Source of the DNA: an uncultured Prevotella sp.
GTDB lineage: Bacteria > Bacteroidota > Bacteroidia > Bacteroidales > Bacteroidaceae
Reading direction: 5' to 3'
DNA: 64,000 bases
Assembly: GCA_900553595.1 (NCBI GenBank)
Contig: USEC01000005.1
Coordinates: forward strand, 7,755 to 71,754
The position numbers and the translations under genes were made by a program. The notes below the pieces were generated by a model, which saw only the letters and a program-made list of their open reading frames with translations, was not told where the DNA came from and ran no database searches. Every line of letters begins with the position of its first letter. The first letter of the stretch is position 1. Shown piece by piece: positions 51,063 to 59,399 of the stretch.

Positions 51063-52202
51063 TCAGCGTGCCACCGTCACCACATCGTTTGTCCCGCACG
51101 GCATACGGATGCTCTTTTCCGACAGCGGGACATCGGCACTTATGGCGTATTCCGTCTTCTGCCGTTCGAGAGGAATGTGCAACTGCACTTTCCCGGAAGC
51201 GTCGGTACGGGTCTTTATCCCGTCAATGGTGACGCCGCAGCCGCCCAACATGCGCTCGGCGTTGATGTCCCAGATGCCGAACCGTACATTGCCGAACACC
51301 GAAGCATCACGCTTCAGCGGCACAGCCATGTCGCGCCTGAGCACCAGAACGGTGTCAAGCGGCAAGCAGTTCAGACACCGTACCGAAACATTCACGCTCC
51401 TGCCAAGGAAGCGGTGAGGGATGTTATGGAACATGAGGCAGCCGGATGCGCTGCGTATGGTGTCGGTCTTCCTCTCCTTTCCAAGCTCCATCGTGACGAC
51501 AGCATCACGGAGCGGCGGCAGATTGTCATTGTGAACGGTCTGTTCAGCTATGCTCATGGCGACGGAAACGGGCCTGTTCTGAATCCATACACCAAGCAAC
51601 GCCAAGACAAAGGAGAACGTTCCCAACAGCCATCCAGCCATTTTCCGAATCATCATACGGCGGTGTCGCTGCCAAATGCTGTCGAACTCCACGCCGAGCA
51701 ACTTCGTTATGAGCTGCACATAAGCCCTCTCACGATTCAACCAAGACCATCTGAACACCTTTTCATTAATGTTGGCACCAAGTATTTCGGGTATGCCGAG
51801 AGTGTCGATAATGGGATTGAAGCACTCAGACGACGCATCACCGCTGTGCGGAACACCATCGATGATGAAGAAATGAATACTGTCCGTGCGCCCCAACTCA
51901 TGGAAAAAGGCAATCTCCCTGCCCACCCATTCGGAAGTGGCGGAGTGTGGCGAGCACACGACAATGAGGTTTCGCGAACAGCGCAGACGCTCCTGCAGCT
52001 CGGCAGAGAGTCCGCCCGGCTGTATGTCGTTGGGTGCAAAGAACACCGGTTTCATCGGATTGCGTTTCCAGCCATGCTCGTTGCACATAGCAACAGGCAT
52101 ACGGTAGCCCTCCAATTTCTTCTGCAAACGCTCGCCCCAACGTGTGTCATACGAGCTGAACGATATGAAAGCGAAATATTTATACTCCTGTTCCATCATC
52201 AT
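51063..52202 (-). CDS. Membrane-anchored TIR-domain protein
   Basis: 379 residues. Residues 8-135 form a bacterial TIR domain: YFAFISFSSYDTRWGERLQK, then KPVFFAPNDIQPGGLSAEL, then NLIVVCSPHSATSEWVGREI. E96 in WVGRE is at the position of the catalytic glutamate of NAD-cleaving TIRs. One membrane helix follows (about 188-206, WLLGTFSFVLALLGVWI). The remaining 170 residues would face the periplasm. They read as two small beta-sandwich domains of the carboxypeptidase-regulatory type (LRDAVVTMELGKERKTD; GGCGVTIDGIKTRTDASGKV). Its ATG overlaps the stop of the exported TPR gene by 4 bp, so the two are translated together. Confidence 0.82.
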   Translation of the reverse strand: MMMEQEYKYFAFISFSSYDTRWGERLQKKLEGYRMPVAMCNEHGWKRNPMKPVFFAPNDIQPGGLSAELQERLRCSRNLIVVCSPHSATSEWVGREIAFFHELGRTDSIHFFIIDGVPHSGDASSECFNPIIDTLGIPEILGANINEKVFRWSWLNRERAYVQLITKLLGVEFDSIWQRHRRMMIRKMAGWLLGTFSFVLALLGVWIQNRPVSVAMSIAEQTVHNDNLPPLRDAVVTMELGKERKTDTIRSASGCLMFHNIPHRFLGRSVNVSVRCLNCLPLDTVLVLRRDMAVPLKRDASVFGNVRFGIWDINAERMLGGCGVTIDGIKTRTDASGKVQLHIPLERQKTEYAISADVPLSEKSIRMPCGTNDVVTVAR

Positions 52203-54766
52203 TTCCTTTCTTCAAGTTTTTTCTTCAACATCTCCACATCATCACGCCTCTTGGCCGGAATCACTCCTTGACGAGCGAGACGGTCGAGGTAACTGATTGC
52301 TATTTGTGGAAAATCAACACACCATTTCATGAGTATCTGCTCCGCATCGTTGTATTTTCCCTTCATCAGTAAGGCGATACCAAGATGTCTATAGGCACTC
52401 TTTGAATCCTTGTTGAGTTGCAACATTTCCTTAGCAATAGTTTCTGCTTCACTGAATCGACCGAGCATATTGGCAGTTACCGCCTGTATGGAGAGCCGTT
52501 CAACATAAAACTTGAGCGATTTTGCCCCTCCATCTGCACGCTTTTTCAATGTGGGCAGTATGTCGTTGTTCACCCTATATGCCATCTCGTATTTACGCAA
52601 CGCAATATACACATTCACAAGATGCTCTTTCACCTCAAGCACATTCTCACTGTATGCATCGCTATGCTTTGCCAACCGCTCATAAATAGAGAGTGATTCC
52701 GCAAACAGACCCTCGCTCTCAGCACTACGTGAATGGACATATAAGAATCTGGCTAACTCTTTTTCGGCAGATGCAAGCGATGCATCAAATGCGAGCGAGA
52801 AGGTTGCAGACAGACGTTTCAATGTGGCGACAGAACTGCGATACATCCGTTCGGCATCGTCTTCACGCTTCATTTCTTCATAACGCTCAGCCAGAAAGTT
52901 CTGGCATTTCACCACTTTATTTCCATATACTTGCGGGTAAGCCTCGGCAAAACGAACATATATGGCCAAAGCCTCCTTACACATCTGCTCGCACTGCTGA
53001 TACTTCCGCATGTATTTATAAAGGATTGCTTTCTTGTGAAGAATGCTGGCCTTATATGGTTCATATACACTCGGGAAATATGCGGAAAGCGAATCTATTG
53101 CCGACAAGGCTGCATCATACATCCTTTCACACTCCGCATAACGATCCGTCATCAACAAAACATCCCCCAATGCTGTACGCACGTTGTTCAAATCCGTTGT
53201 GAACGCCTGAGGATTCTCCTGTGCAAGACGCTCCAATAAAGACAAGGAAGCCTTGAATTCAGCCTCGCTTTCAGACAGGCGTTTTGTCCGAAAATAGCAG
53301 TCACCCAAAGCTTGCTTGCTCAAAGCCAGAGCATGTTCATACTTAGCAGTGGAGTTTCCAGCAAGATGTTCGAAAGCAGAGTTGGCTTCCTTACAGTAAC
53401 GCTCACTTTCAGCATACTTCTTCTCATCAAGGTAGAGAAGCGACAGATTGTGTTTCACTAACGCCAATTCGTAGTCAAACTTTCCAGAATTTTCCGTATT
53501 AAGACGCTCAAACAGAGCCAATGACAACAAGAACAAATGCTCGCTCTCTTCCCATTTCCCGATGTTACTGCAAACGAGTGCAAAGTTCATCTGTGCTGTA
53601 GCAAGCATAGCGTCATATTTCTCTGGGGCTGATGCAGCAAGGCCTTCCCATAATGAAATCACCTTCCGGTAGGTCTTTTCACACTCACCGTAGCGATTGA
53701 GGTTGTAATAAAGCGATGCCATGTCGGTTAATCCTGCGGCATACCAATGTGCATACGACACGGAATCACCCCTCATGAGTTGCTCAGCCTTAGCAATAAA
53801 TTTCTTGAAATAGGTTTCTGCTTCATCATAAATGTTCTGTTTCATACAGAATTGGGCGCAATCACCTATTTCGCGCAGCGTGCAGAGCGTGTCGGCAAGG
53901 TACTTCTGTAGTTCCAGAGCCTTGTCCCATTCGTTGTTCATCTTGTATGAAGCCAGCTGCGCACGCAGACTCTCAGCGTAGCGTTTTTGGTCGCCACGGG
54001 CAAGCTGAACCACTGTGTCCGCCTTCTGGCGCAGTGCCTCTGCGTCGCGTTCCAGGCGTATTGCGTCGGAGAGTTTGCGCCTGTAGTCGCCGCTTTCAAA
54101 GAGTCGCAGGGCTGCATCGAAGTCGCCTTTGTAGAACAAATCAATGGCTCGTTGCGACAGGGTATCGACTTCGCTGAGGTCGATGCGTGCCAACACGTCG
54201 GCACAACCGTCCATCTGCTGCTGCGCCATTTCGAGTTCGCGCTGCACGGAGTCGAGCTTCACTATGTATTCCTCTTCCCGCAGACGGTTGTCCTTCAGCT
54301 GCTGTTCGAGCCAGTTTATCCTCCTGTCGCACTTCTGACGGGCTATGCGCTTGCCGTGTTCTATGAGCGTATTCTTCTGCCGTTGGAAGAAGTCGGCATC
54401 GCAAAGCACCACGCATAGCGGTTCCATGCGAACGCTCCACTCGTCCACCGCCTGCTGGTTGAACACCATCATGCCCTTCTTCACCACCACAGGCCGCCCT
54501 ATGCGCATACCCATACGCAGTCCGCTGAGGGTAAGGGCGAACTTTCCTGTGAGCGAATCGCTCTTCACTGCGTTGCCAGCCGAGCCCACCTTTATATATA
54601 CATTGCCCAAAGGCGTGTGCGGCTTCGCACCGTTATAACGACAGGTAACGCCCTGCTGCGTCAGCGTCTGTCCGAAGACTGAAACGCCGACAGCAAGCAA
54701 CGCCACAAGCATGAAGCCTCTTCTGAAAAGCGACATCATAGCAACCGATTTCCCGTTCCCATTCAT
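52199..54766 (-). CDS. Exported TPR protein partnered with the TIR protein
   Basis: 855 residues from MNGNGKSVAM at 54766; the longer frame (54799) would overlap the -7 box TAAATTTG at 54804-54797. A signal peptide ends near residue 32 (SVFGQ). A carboxypeptidase-regulatory-like segment follows (about 35-115: NVYIKVGSAGNAVKSDSLTG ... VVVKKGMMVFNQQAVDEW), then a charged coiled coil (130-190). About fifteen TPR units fill 210-850 (WEESEHLFLLSLALFERLN; YAESERYCKEANSAFEHLA and similar). It is likely periplasmic, where it could bind the outer part of the TIR protein. Function is unknown. Confidence 0.8.
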   Translation of the reverse strand: MNGNGKSVAMMSLFRRGFMLVALLAVGVSVFGQTLTQQGVTCRYNGAKPHTPLGNVYIKVGSAGNAVKSDSLTGKFALTLSGLRMGMRIGRPVVVKKGMMVFNQQAVDEWSVRMEPLCVVLCDADFFQRQKNTLIEHGKRIARQKCDRRINWLEQQLKDNRLREEEYIVKLDSVQRELEMAQQQMDGCADVLARIDLSEVDTLSQRAIDLFYKGDFDAALRLFESGDYRRKLSDAIRLERDAEALRQKADTVVQLARGDQKRYAESLRAQLASYKMNNEWDKALELQKYLADTLCTLREIGDCAQFCMKQNIYDEAETYFKKFIAKAEQLMRGDSVSYAHWYAAGLTDMASLYYNLNRYGECEKTYRKVISLWEGLAASAPEKYDAMLATAQMNFALVCSNIGKWEESEHLFLLSLALFERLNTENSGKFDYELALVKHNLSLLYLDEKKYAESERYCKEANSAFEHLAGNSTAKYEHALALSKQALGDCYFRTKRLSESEAEFKASLSLLERLAQENPQAFTTDLNNVRTALGDVLLMTDRYAECERMYDAALSAIDSLSAYFPSVYEPYKASILHKKAILYKYMRKYQQCEQMCKEALAIYVRFAEAYPQVYGNKVVKCQNFLAERYEEMKREDDAERMYRSSVATLKRLSATFSLAFDASLASAEKELARFLYVHSRSAESEGLFAESLSIYERLAKHSDAYSENVLEVKEHLVNVYIALRKYEMAYRVNNDILPTLKKRADGGAKSLKFYVERLSIQAVTANMLGRFSEAETIAKEMLQLNKDSKSAYRHLGIALLMKGKYNDAEQILMKWCVDFPQIAISYLDRLARQGVIPAKRRDDVEMLKKKLEERK

Positions 54767-54980
54767 AATGTCATCCAAATTAATGGTTTCCGCCGTCAAA
54801 TTTACAAAAAAACGGATGAAAATATAAGTCAGAATACAGTTTTTTTCTCATTGTTTGCAAAACGGCGACATCAAAATAAAGAAACATGCACACTGCCTTA
54901 CTGCAACATCCATCGACTGCTTCCTTGCGAAACCAGCATTGGACGACCTTCACGGCCCAGTCGCCCACCAACCTTTCACA

Positions 54981-56198
54981 TCACCGCTTCATCGCCCCCA
55001 CAATCTCGCCGACATACTCCGTATGCACGTTTCCGTTCGTCTCGGGGTTTGCATAGAAGTCGCGCGGCACATCGTCGCGGAATCCTGTGCGCACGAACGG
55101 ATGGGAATACATTGTGCGGCACTCTATGACGAGCGACGCCTCGCGGTAGTAGGGCGTGCCGTTCCGGGTGTATGCCAGATGCAGTCCGAGTGCCTTGGCC
55201 TTGTCGCCGTCGCGCCCGCTGTGCCTACCCATGTAGTCGGGGATGTCGTTGTCGTCGAACTTCATTATGGTGAAGTAAGGCGACTGCTCCATGAACCGGT
55301 GCGTATAACGGTCGCTGCGCACATAGACGGTGGCTGCCGGCTTGCTCCAGAGCGTGCCGAGTGCGCCCCATCCTATCGTCATTGCGTTGGCGGCCTTTCT
55401 GTCGCCGGCGCACAGAACAAGCCCGTGTCCTCTGAACCAGATAAACGGATTGTCCTTGAAACCGGCTGTAATGTCAAACTCCTTCAATCCGCCGGCGGCG
55501 TCCTTCTGCTTTTTCTCTTGCGTCACGGCATCGGCTGAAGCCTCCGAAAGGTCGGCATCCTGCGTCTCACCATAAGTGTTGTATGAGATGTTCTCTGCCT
55601 TGAACTTGTCCTTCGGCTGCGGATTCTCCGCCGGATAGCCCATCACTACGACATTGAGCGGAATGATGTTGTCTGGCAAAGAGAGTATCTTCCTCACCCC
55701 TTCGACACGTTCTTCCGACGGATAACAGCCCGTCCAGACAGCCCCCAACCCCATGGCGTGGGCGGCAAGCAGCAGGTTTTCGGTGGCGGCGGAAGCATCC
55801 TGTATCCAGAAGTCGCGCCCCTTCCCCTCGATAGCCTTGTCCATGTCGCCGCAGACGACAACTGCAAGCGGAGCCTTTCTGAGCATCTTCGCATAAGGGT
55901 TGGCCTCGCTGAGAGCGTCAAGCACACTGCGCCTGTCCACGACTATGAAGTGCCACGGTTGGCGATTCATTGCCGTCGGTGCCGACATAGCCGCACGCAG
56001 CATTTTCTCCACCTTTTCCTTTTCCACGGGCTTGCCGTCGTAGTCGCGTATGCTGGTGCGTGTCGCGATGTTGTCGAGCACCGCCTGTTCATCAGTCACC
56101 GACTCCTTGGCTTGGGCAACGCCCGACACCAGACGCACGCCGAGCACCACTACGGCTATGGCGAGCACGAAATTGAGTATCAACGATTTGTTCTGCAT
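54981..56198 (-). CDS. Exported nitroreductase / flavin-reductase fusion
   Basis: 405 residues. An N-terminal signal or anchor (LNFVLAIAVVVLGVRLVSG, 9-27) is followed by a nitroreductase domain (IATRTSIRDYDGKPVEKEKV near 44, SAPTAMNRQPWHFIVVD near 72, AMGLGAVWTGCYPSEERVEG near 146, ending near 200). After a linker comes a flavin-reductase-like split barrel (FRGHGLVLCAGDRKAANAMT near 254, GTLWSKPAATVYVRSDRYTH near 280, FYANPETNGNVHTEYVGEIV at the end). Both parts should bind FMN. It starts 19 bp after the membrane FMN/Fe-S protein gene, suggesting a redox partner on the outer face of the membrane. Confidence 0.83.
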   Translation of the reverse strand: MQNKSLILNFVLAIAVVVLGVRLVSGVAQAKESVTDEQAVLDNIATRTSIRDYDGKPVEKEKVEKMLRAAMSAPTAMNRQPWHFIVVDRRSVLDALSEANPYAKMLRKAPLAVVVCGDMDKAIEGKGRDFWIQDASAATENLLLAAHAMGLGAVWTGCYPSEERVEGVRKILSLPDNIIPLNVVVMGYPAENPQPKDKFKAENISYNTYGETQDADLSEASADAVTQEKKQKDAAGGLKEFDITAGFKDNPFIWFRGHGLVLCAGDRKAANAMTIGWGALGTLWSKPAATVYVRSDRYTHRFMEQSPYFTIMKFDDNDIPDYMGRHSGRDGDKAKALGLHLAYTRNGTPYYREASLVIECRTMYSHPFVRTGFRDDVPRDFYANPETNGNVHTEYVGEIVGAMKR

Positions 56199-56217
56199 AA
56201 TGTTCTTTTCTGTTGTT

Positions 56218-57324
56218 CTAAATCTTTATCAATTCTCCCGTGGGACATACAAAACGGCAATAGGGACGAGGAACCCATACCGACAGGACGAGGAACGCCG
56301 CTGCCGCCACTACTACCCACACCGAAGCCGAACTGTAAACGAACGCCGTGAACAGCTCGTAATCCACCCATGCCGTCCAAGTGCCCGTGAGCATCAGTCC
56401 CATGAGCACTCCCCAGAGCAGGTTGCGGAATCCGACAAGCCACCTGTTGAGGCGTGCCGAGGGGCGCAGCTTGCGTTTCGCGAGCTTTCCTGCCAGTTCC
56501 TGTGCCGAGCCGAACGGGCAGATGTTGGCGCAATAATGCCCGCCACGCCCTGCAAGCGGATAGACAAGTGCCACGAACACCATCACAAGTGCGGCGGCGA
56601 GTGTGCCGAGCGTCGCCCAGTTCACGCCTCCAGCAAAGAGCCGCATGAGCAGGGCGTAGGACACGAACGTGCCGCTCCACAGTCCGAGCACGACGACATT
56701 GAGCGCAAGCTGGGCGTAATGCCAACGGCGGTTGCCCGTGAACAGCGGCACCACTGCACCCGACAGCGTCACGAGCAACGACATGACGGCAGCCAAAGTC
56801 CAGCCCGCCGCCGTGCCCGCCCATGCCTCTGCCGCCCCGGCATCGAAGGCATTCTCCTTGGCGTAGGCGAGTCCGCGCTTCATGTTTTCTATTATGGCAC
56901 GCGACGAGAACGTTGCTCCCGACACGGCATCCACCTCTTCGTCAGCAGCCTCATCGATGCCCTTGCCCTGCCAACGGGTGAAAAGCGTAGCTGCCTTATT
57001 GAAGAAATCGGGATTCTCGGAATTGGGCAACGCCTCTATCGCAGCGACGACACCGTCCTTGCTGATGGTTATGCGCAACGGCACCTGCCCTGCGTAGCCC
57101 TGCACATCCTTTGCCAGCGGCTTCGTGAGCACCGTGACCGTGCCGTCTGAGGCGATGCTGAGCGTGTCGCCCTGCACCGTCGCCGCCTTACAAGCACGGG
57201 CATTGCTTATGTCAAAACCGAATATCCTGCCGTCGCGCAGTATTGTCGCCGCCGCAAGGATGAGCACCACGACGGCGAGCGATAGAAGTCTGACAATGAA
57301 CGACTTGCTGTGTTTTTTCTGCAT
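56218..57324 (-). CDS. NosR/RnfG-like FMN-binding membrane protein with [4Fe-4S] motifs
   Basis: 368 residues. One N-terminal membrane anchor (about 10-28), then an extracytoplasmic FMN-binding domain with the flavinylation motif VSGATFSSRAI, in which T138 would carry FMN attached by ApbE. Five or so membrane helices follow, and two CxxxCP motifs (HYCANICPFGS near 263 and YCRFVCPTGE at the C-terminus) of the NosR/YccM ferredoxin type. It would move electrons across the inner membrane to a periplasmic acceptor. The downstream nitroreductase/flavin-reductase fusion is the likely acceptor. No ApbE gene is in this window. Confidence 0.83.
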   Translation of the reverse strand: MQKKHSKSFIVRLLSLAVVVLILAAATILRDGRIFGFDISNARACKAATVQGDTLSIASDGTVTVLTKPLAKDVQGYAGQVPLRITISKDGVVAAIEALPNSENPDFFNKAATLFTRWQGKGIDEAADEEVDAVSGATFSSRAIIENMKRGLAYAKENAFDAGAAEAWAGTAAGWTLAAVMSLLVTLSGAVVPLFTGNRRWHYAQLALNVVVLGLWSGTFVSYALLMRLFAGGVNWATLGTLAAALVMVFVALVYPLAGRGGHYCANICPFGSAQELAGKLAKRKLRPSARLNRWLVGFRNLLWGVLMGLMLTGTWTAWVDYELFTAFVYSSASVWVVVAAAAFLVLSVWVPRPYCRFVCPTGELIKI

Positions 57325-57559
57325 TTTCTTGTTTTTTTGTTATTTTATGGTTGCATGTTGTAACCTTAACATCTACAAAAATACTAAAAAGACGATATTA
57401 CCGCAAATTCGTTTTCATGTGTTTTACGGGATATTATAAAACAAAAACCTTTTTTAAACCAGACTCGTCATGTTTTCAAAACACTGCCGTCCAATAAAGA
57501 TTTCCTATCTACAGTTAAGAAAACGAAAGCAAAGAAACAGCACCCACAACCAATATTAA

Positions 57560-57753
57560 ACCCAAATCGGTCATTATACCGAAACAGGCGTGTTATAAGA
57601 GAACATGTCTTTCTTTTCCACTCTTCTCCGCCTTTGTTTCGTCATCTTGCCGCCGTCCGCGTTTCGCCATAGCCGCTATGCCTTCAACACGAACGTTGCA
57701 AGCTGCTCGAAACAAAGACGAAGCTGAGTGAAAATCTAATGACCGATTTGGGT
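57560..57753. mobile_element. MITE copy 2 (194 bp, 3-bp TAA duplication)
   Basis: Starts ACCCAAATCGGTCATTATAC and ends TCTAATGACCGATTTGGGT, flanked by TAA on both sides (57557-57559 and 57754-57756). It aligns along its full length with copy 1 at 4682-4876 in the same orientation, including the fold-back core. Confidence 0.85.
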
Positions 57754-57867
57754 TAAAGGACAGGAATTGTTTTGACAGTGTTGTCGAGCGGGACGCTCAA
57801 CCTCCTATTGATTACTCAAACAAACACAAGAAAAAACGACCTACAGTTGTCATCATCACCGCAATGA

Positions 57868-57955
57868 TTTCAAAACAAGACTTCTTTATGTTGCAAACAA
57901 GGCTTGTTTGTAACGCAAAGAAGCCTTATTTGCGATGCAAACAAGGCTTCTTTTT
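57868..57955. repeat. Palindrome array H (4 units, 22-bp period)
   Basis: Cores begin at 57873, 57895, 57917 and 57939 (AAACAAGACTTCTTT, AAACAAGGCTTGTTT, AAAGAAGCCTTATTT, AAACAAGGCTTCTTT). It lies 60 bp past the serine hydrolase stop and 115 bp from MITE copy 2. Confidence 0.9.
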
Positions 57956-58014
57956 ATGACTATATACAAGTCGTTGAAAACAAGCGGGTTACACAGTGGC
58001 AGCCATAGCGGTTT

Positions 58015-59361
58015 TCATTGTTTTTCGTCAAGCACGCCAAAGAGGTTGCGCTTGGGCATGAGCTTCATGTACTTCTTGCGCAGCTTCTCGAAAAGACTTA
58101 TTGTGTCAATCGAAAAACCGTGGCCTTTCCATGTGCTTGTATTGGTAAGCAGAATCCAACACTGACCGTCGGGGTAGCGCATCACAAGCGCACTCGTGCC
58201 GGAAAGCGACCCCGTGCGTATCCACGGACGCCCCACCGGAGTGTAGTTCCAACCCAACGAGTAGTCGCCGGAGGGCATCTGCTGCGTCATTGCCTTCACC
58301 GACTGCGACGAAATGACATCGGGCAGGACGCTGCAACCGTCTATCGAGGCAATGAGTCTGCTCAGTTCGGCTGCCGACGCCGCCCACGCTCCCGCCCCGG
58401 CAAGGCGCGGAATGTCGGTGTCGCCATAGCATTTGTCCACTTTCTTGCCGCTGTTGTTATACTCATACACGGGTTCCGAACCGCCATGCATATAGTAACG
58501 CACCTCGTTGGGACGGCGGTCGCGATAGTAAATGCCCGCAATGTGGAAGTCGAAACATCCCGCCGGACGCAGTACCTTGTCCTGCATGAACTGCTCGTAG
58601 CTCATGCCCGACCGCTTCTCTATTATCATCGAGAGGATGGTGTAGCCGAGGTTGGAGTAGCAGCGTCCCGTGCCTGGCGTATAACCGAGGTGGCGGCGCA
58701 GCAGAATGCGCAACAACTCACGGTGCGTGGGAGGCGTGGTCAGACGGTTTTGCATCATGATATAGCGCGTGGACGACATGGGGTCGCCGGCGTAGTTGTT
58801 GAATCCTGCCTTGTGGCGGAGCAACTGTTCGACGGTGATGTCGTAGTAACGCTTGTCGCGTATGGAGTTGATGTAGGTCGTGTCGTTGAGTATTCCCTGC
58901 GGACCGAACACCTTGTCGCTAAGTTTCAGACGCCCCATTTCCTGCAACTTCATTATTCCCACGGCGGTGACGAGCTTCGACACCGACGCCATACGCATGA
59001 TGTGGCAAGGCTCCATAAGCACGTTGCGCTCCTTGTCGGCCCATCCGTAGCCCTTCACATAGAGCAGCGAATCGTTGCGGGTGACGGCAAGTTGCGCCCC
59101 GTTGAGCTCCCACCGCTTCAGATAGCGGCGCATGATGCTGTCCATATCGTGCAGTTCCGGCACATCCACCAATGCGTTTGTGAGCGTGTCGTTGAGGTGT
59201 ACAATGCGCTGTTCGGCCTTCTCCGTATCGTCCTTGCCGCTGCATCCGCCGCAAGAGCAGCGGCAGATGGCGAACACGACGAGCATGATTGTGCCGAAAC
59301 AGCCGAGACATGAGAGGCGCACTGGCGTGCGATATTGCTTCTTTATTCTGTATTTCTTCAT
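58015..59361 (-). CDS. Serine hydrolase (beta-lactamase / penicillin-binding fold)
   Basis: 448 residues with an N-terminal membrane anchor (about 19-33, GCFGTIMLVVFAICR) followed by a Cys-rich stretch. Class C beta-lactamase-like motifs: SVSK (MASVSKLVTAVGIM near 127) with the nucleophile, YSN in GRCYSNLGYTIL near 232, and a late RTGSLSGTSALV segment near 385 replacing the KTG box. Such proteins include D-aminopeptidases, esterases and EstB-type enzymes; antibiotic hydrolysis is not implied. The gene starts 38 bp after fhs on the same strand, so it probably shares its transcript. Confidence 0.83.
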   Translation of the reverse strand: MKKYRIKKQYRTPVRLSCLGCFGTIMLVVFAICRCSCGGCSGKDDTEKAEQRIVHLNDTLTNALVDVPELHDMDSIMRRYLKRWELNGAQLAVTRNDSLLYVKGYGWADKERNVLMEPCHIMRMASVSKLVTAVGIMKLQEMGRLKLSDKVFGPQGILNDTTYINSIRDKRYYDITVEQLLRHKAGFNNYAGDPMSSTRYIMMQNRLTTPPTHRELLRILLRRHLGYTPGTGRCYSNLGYTILSMIIEKRSGMSYEQFMQDKVLRPAGCFDFHIAGIYYRDRRPNEVRYYMHGGSEPVYEYNNSGKKVDKCYGDTDIPRLAGAGAWAASAAELSRLIASIDGCSVLPDVISSQSVKAMTQQMPSGDYSLGWNYTPVGRPWIRTGSLSGTSALVMRYPDGQCWILLTNTSTWKGHGFSIDTISLFEKLRKKYMKLMPKRNLFGVLDEKQ

Positions 59362-59399
59362 TTCAAGAGGAGGGATTTGGAGTGCCGGCTGCCTTTCGT

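Larger units (their letters stand above)
57325..58014. other. Intergenic region with MITE copy 2 and array H
   Basis: Largest gap after the ferritin-aroC one (690 bp). It contains a complete MITE (57560-57753) and palindrome array H (57868-57955). No protein gene is supported. Confidence 0.65.

Noticed and set aside
2546..57955. 22-bp-period arrays as CRISPR arrays
   Set aside because: Repeats of 15 bp with 7-bp spacers and only four units, dispersed at eight loci, with no cas genes; the geometry does not fit CRISPR.
58015..59361. Antibiotic-resistance beta-lactamase
   Set aside because: SxxK and YxN are shared by many serine hydrolases; no KTG box and a different membrane-anchored layout, so no resistance claim is justified.
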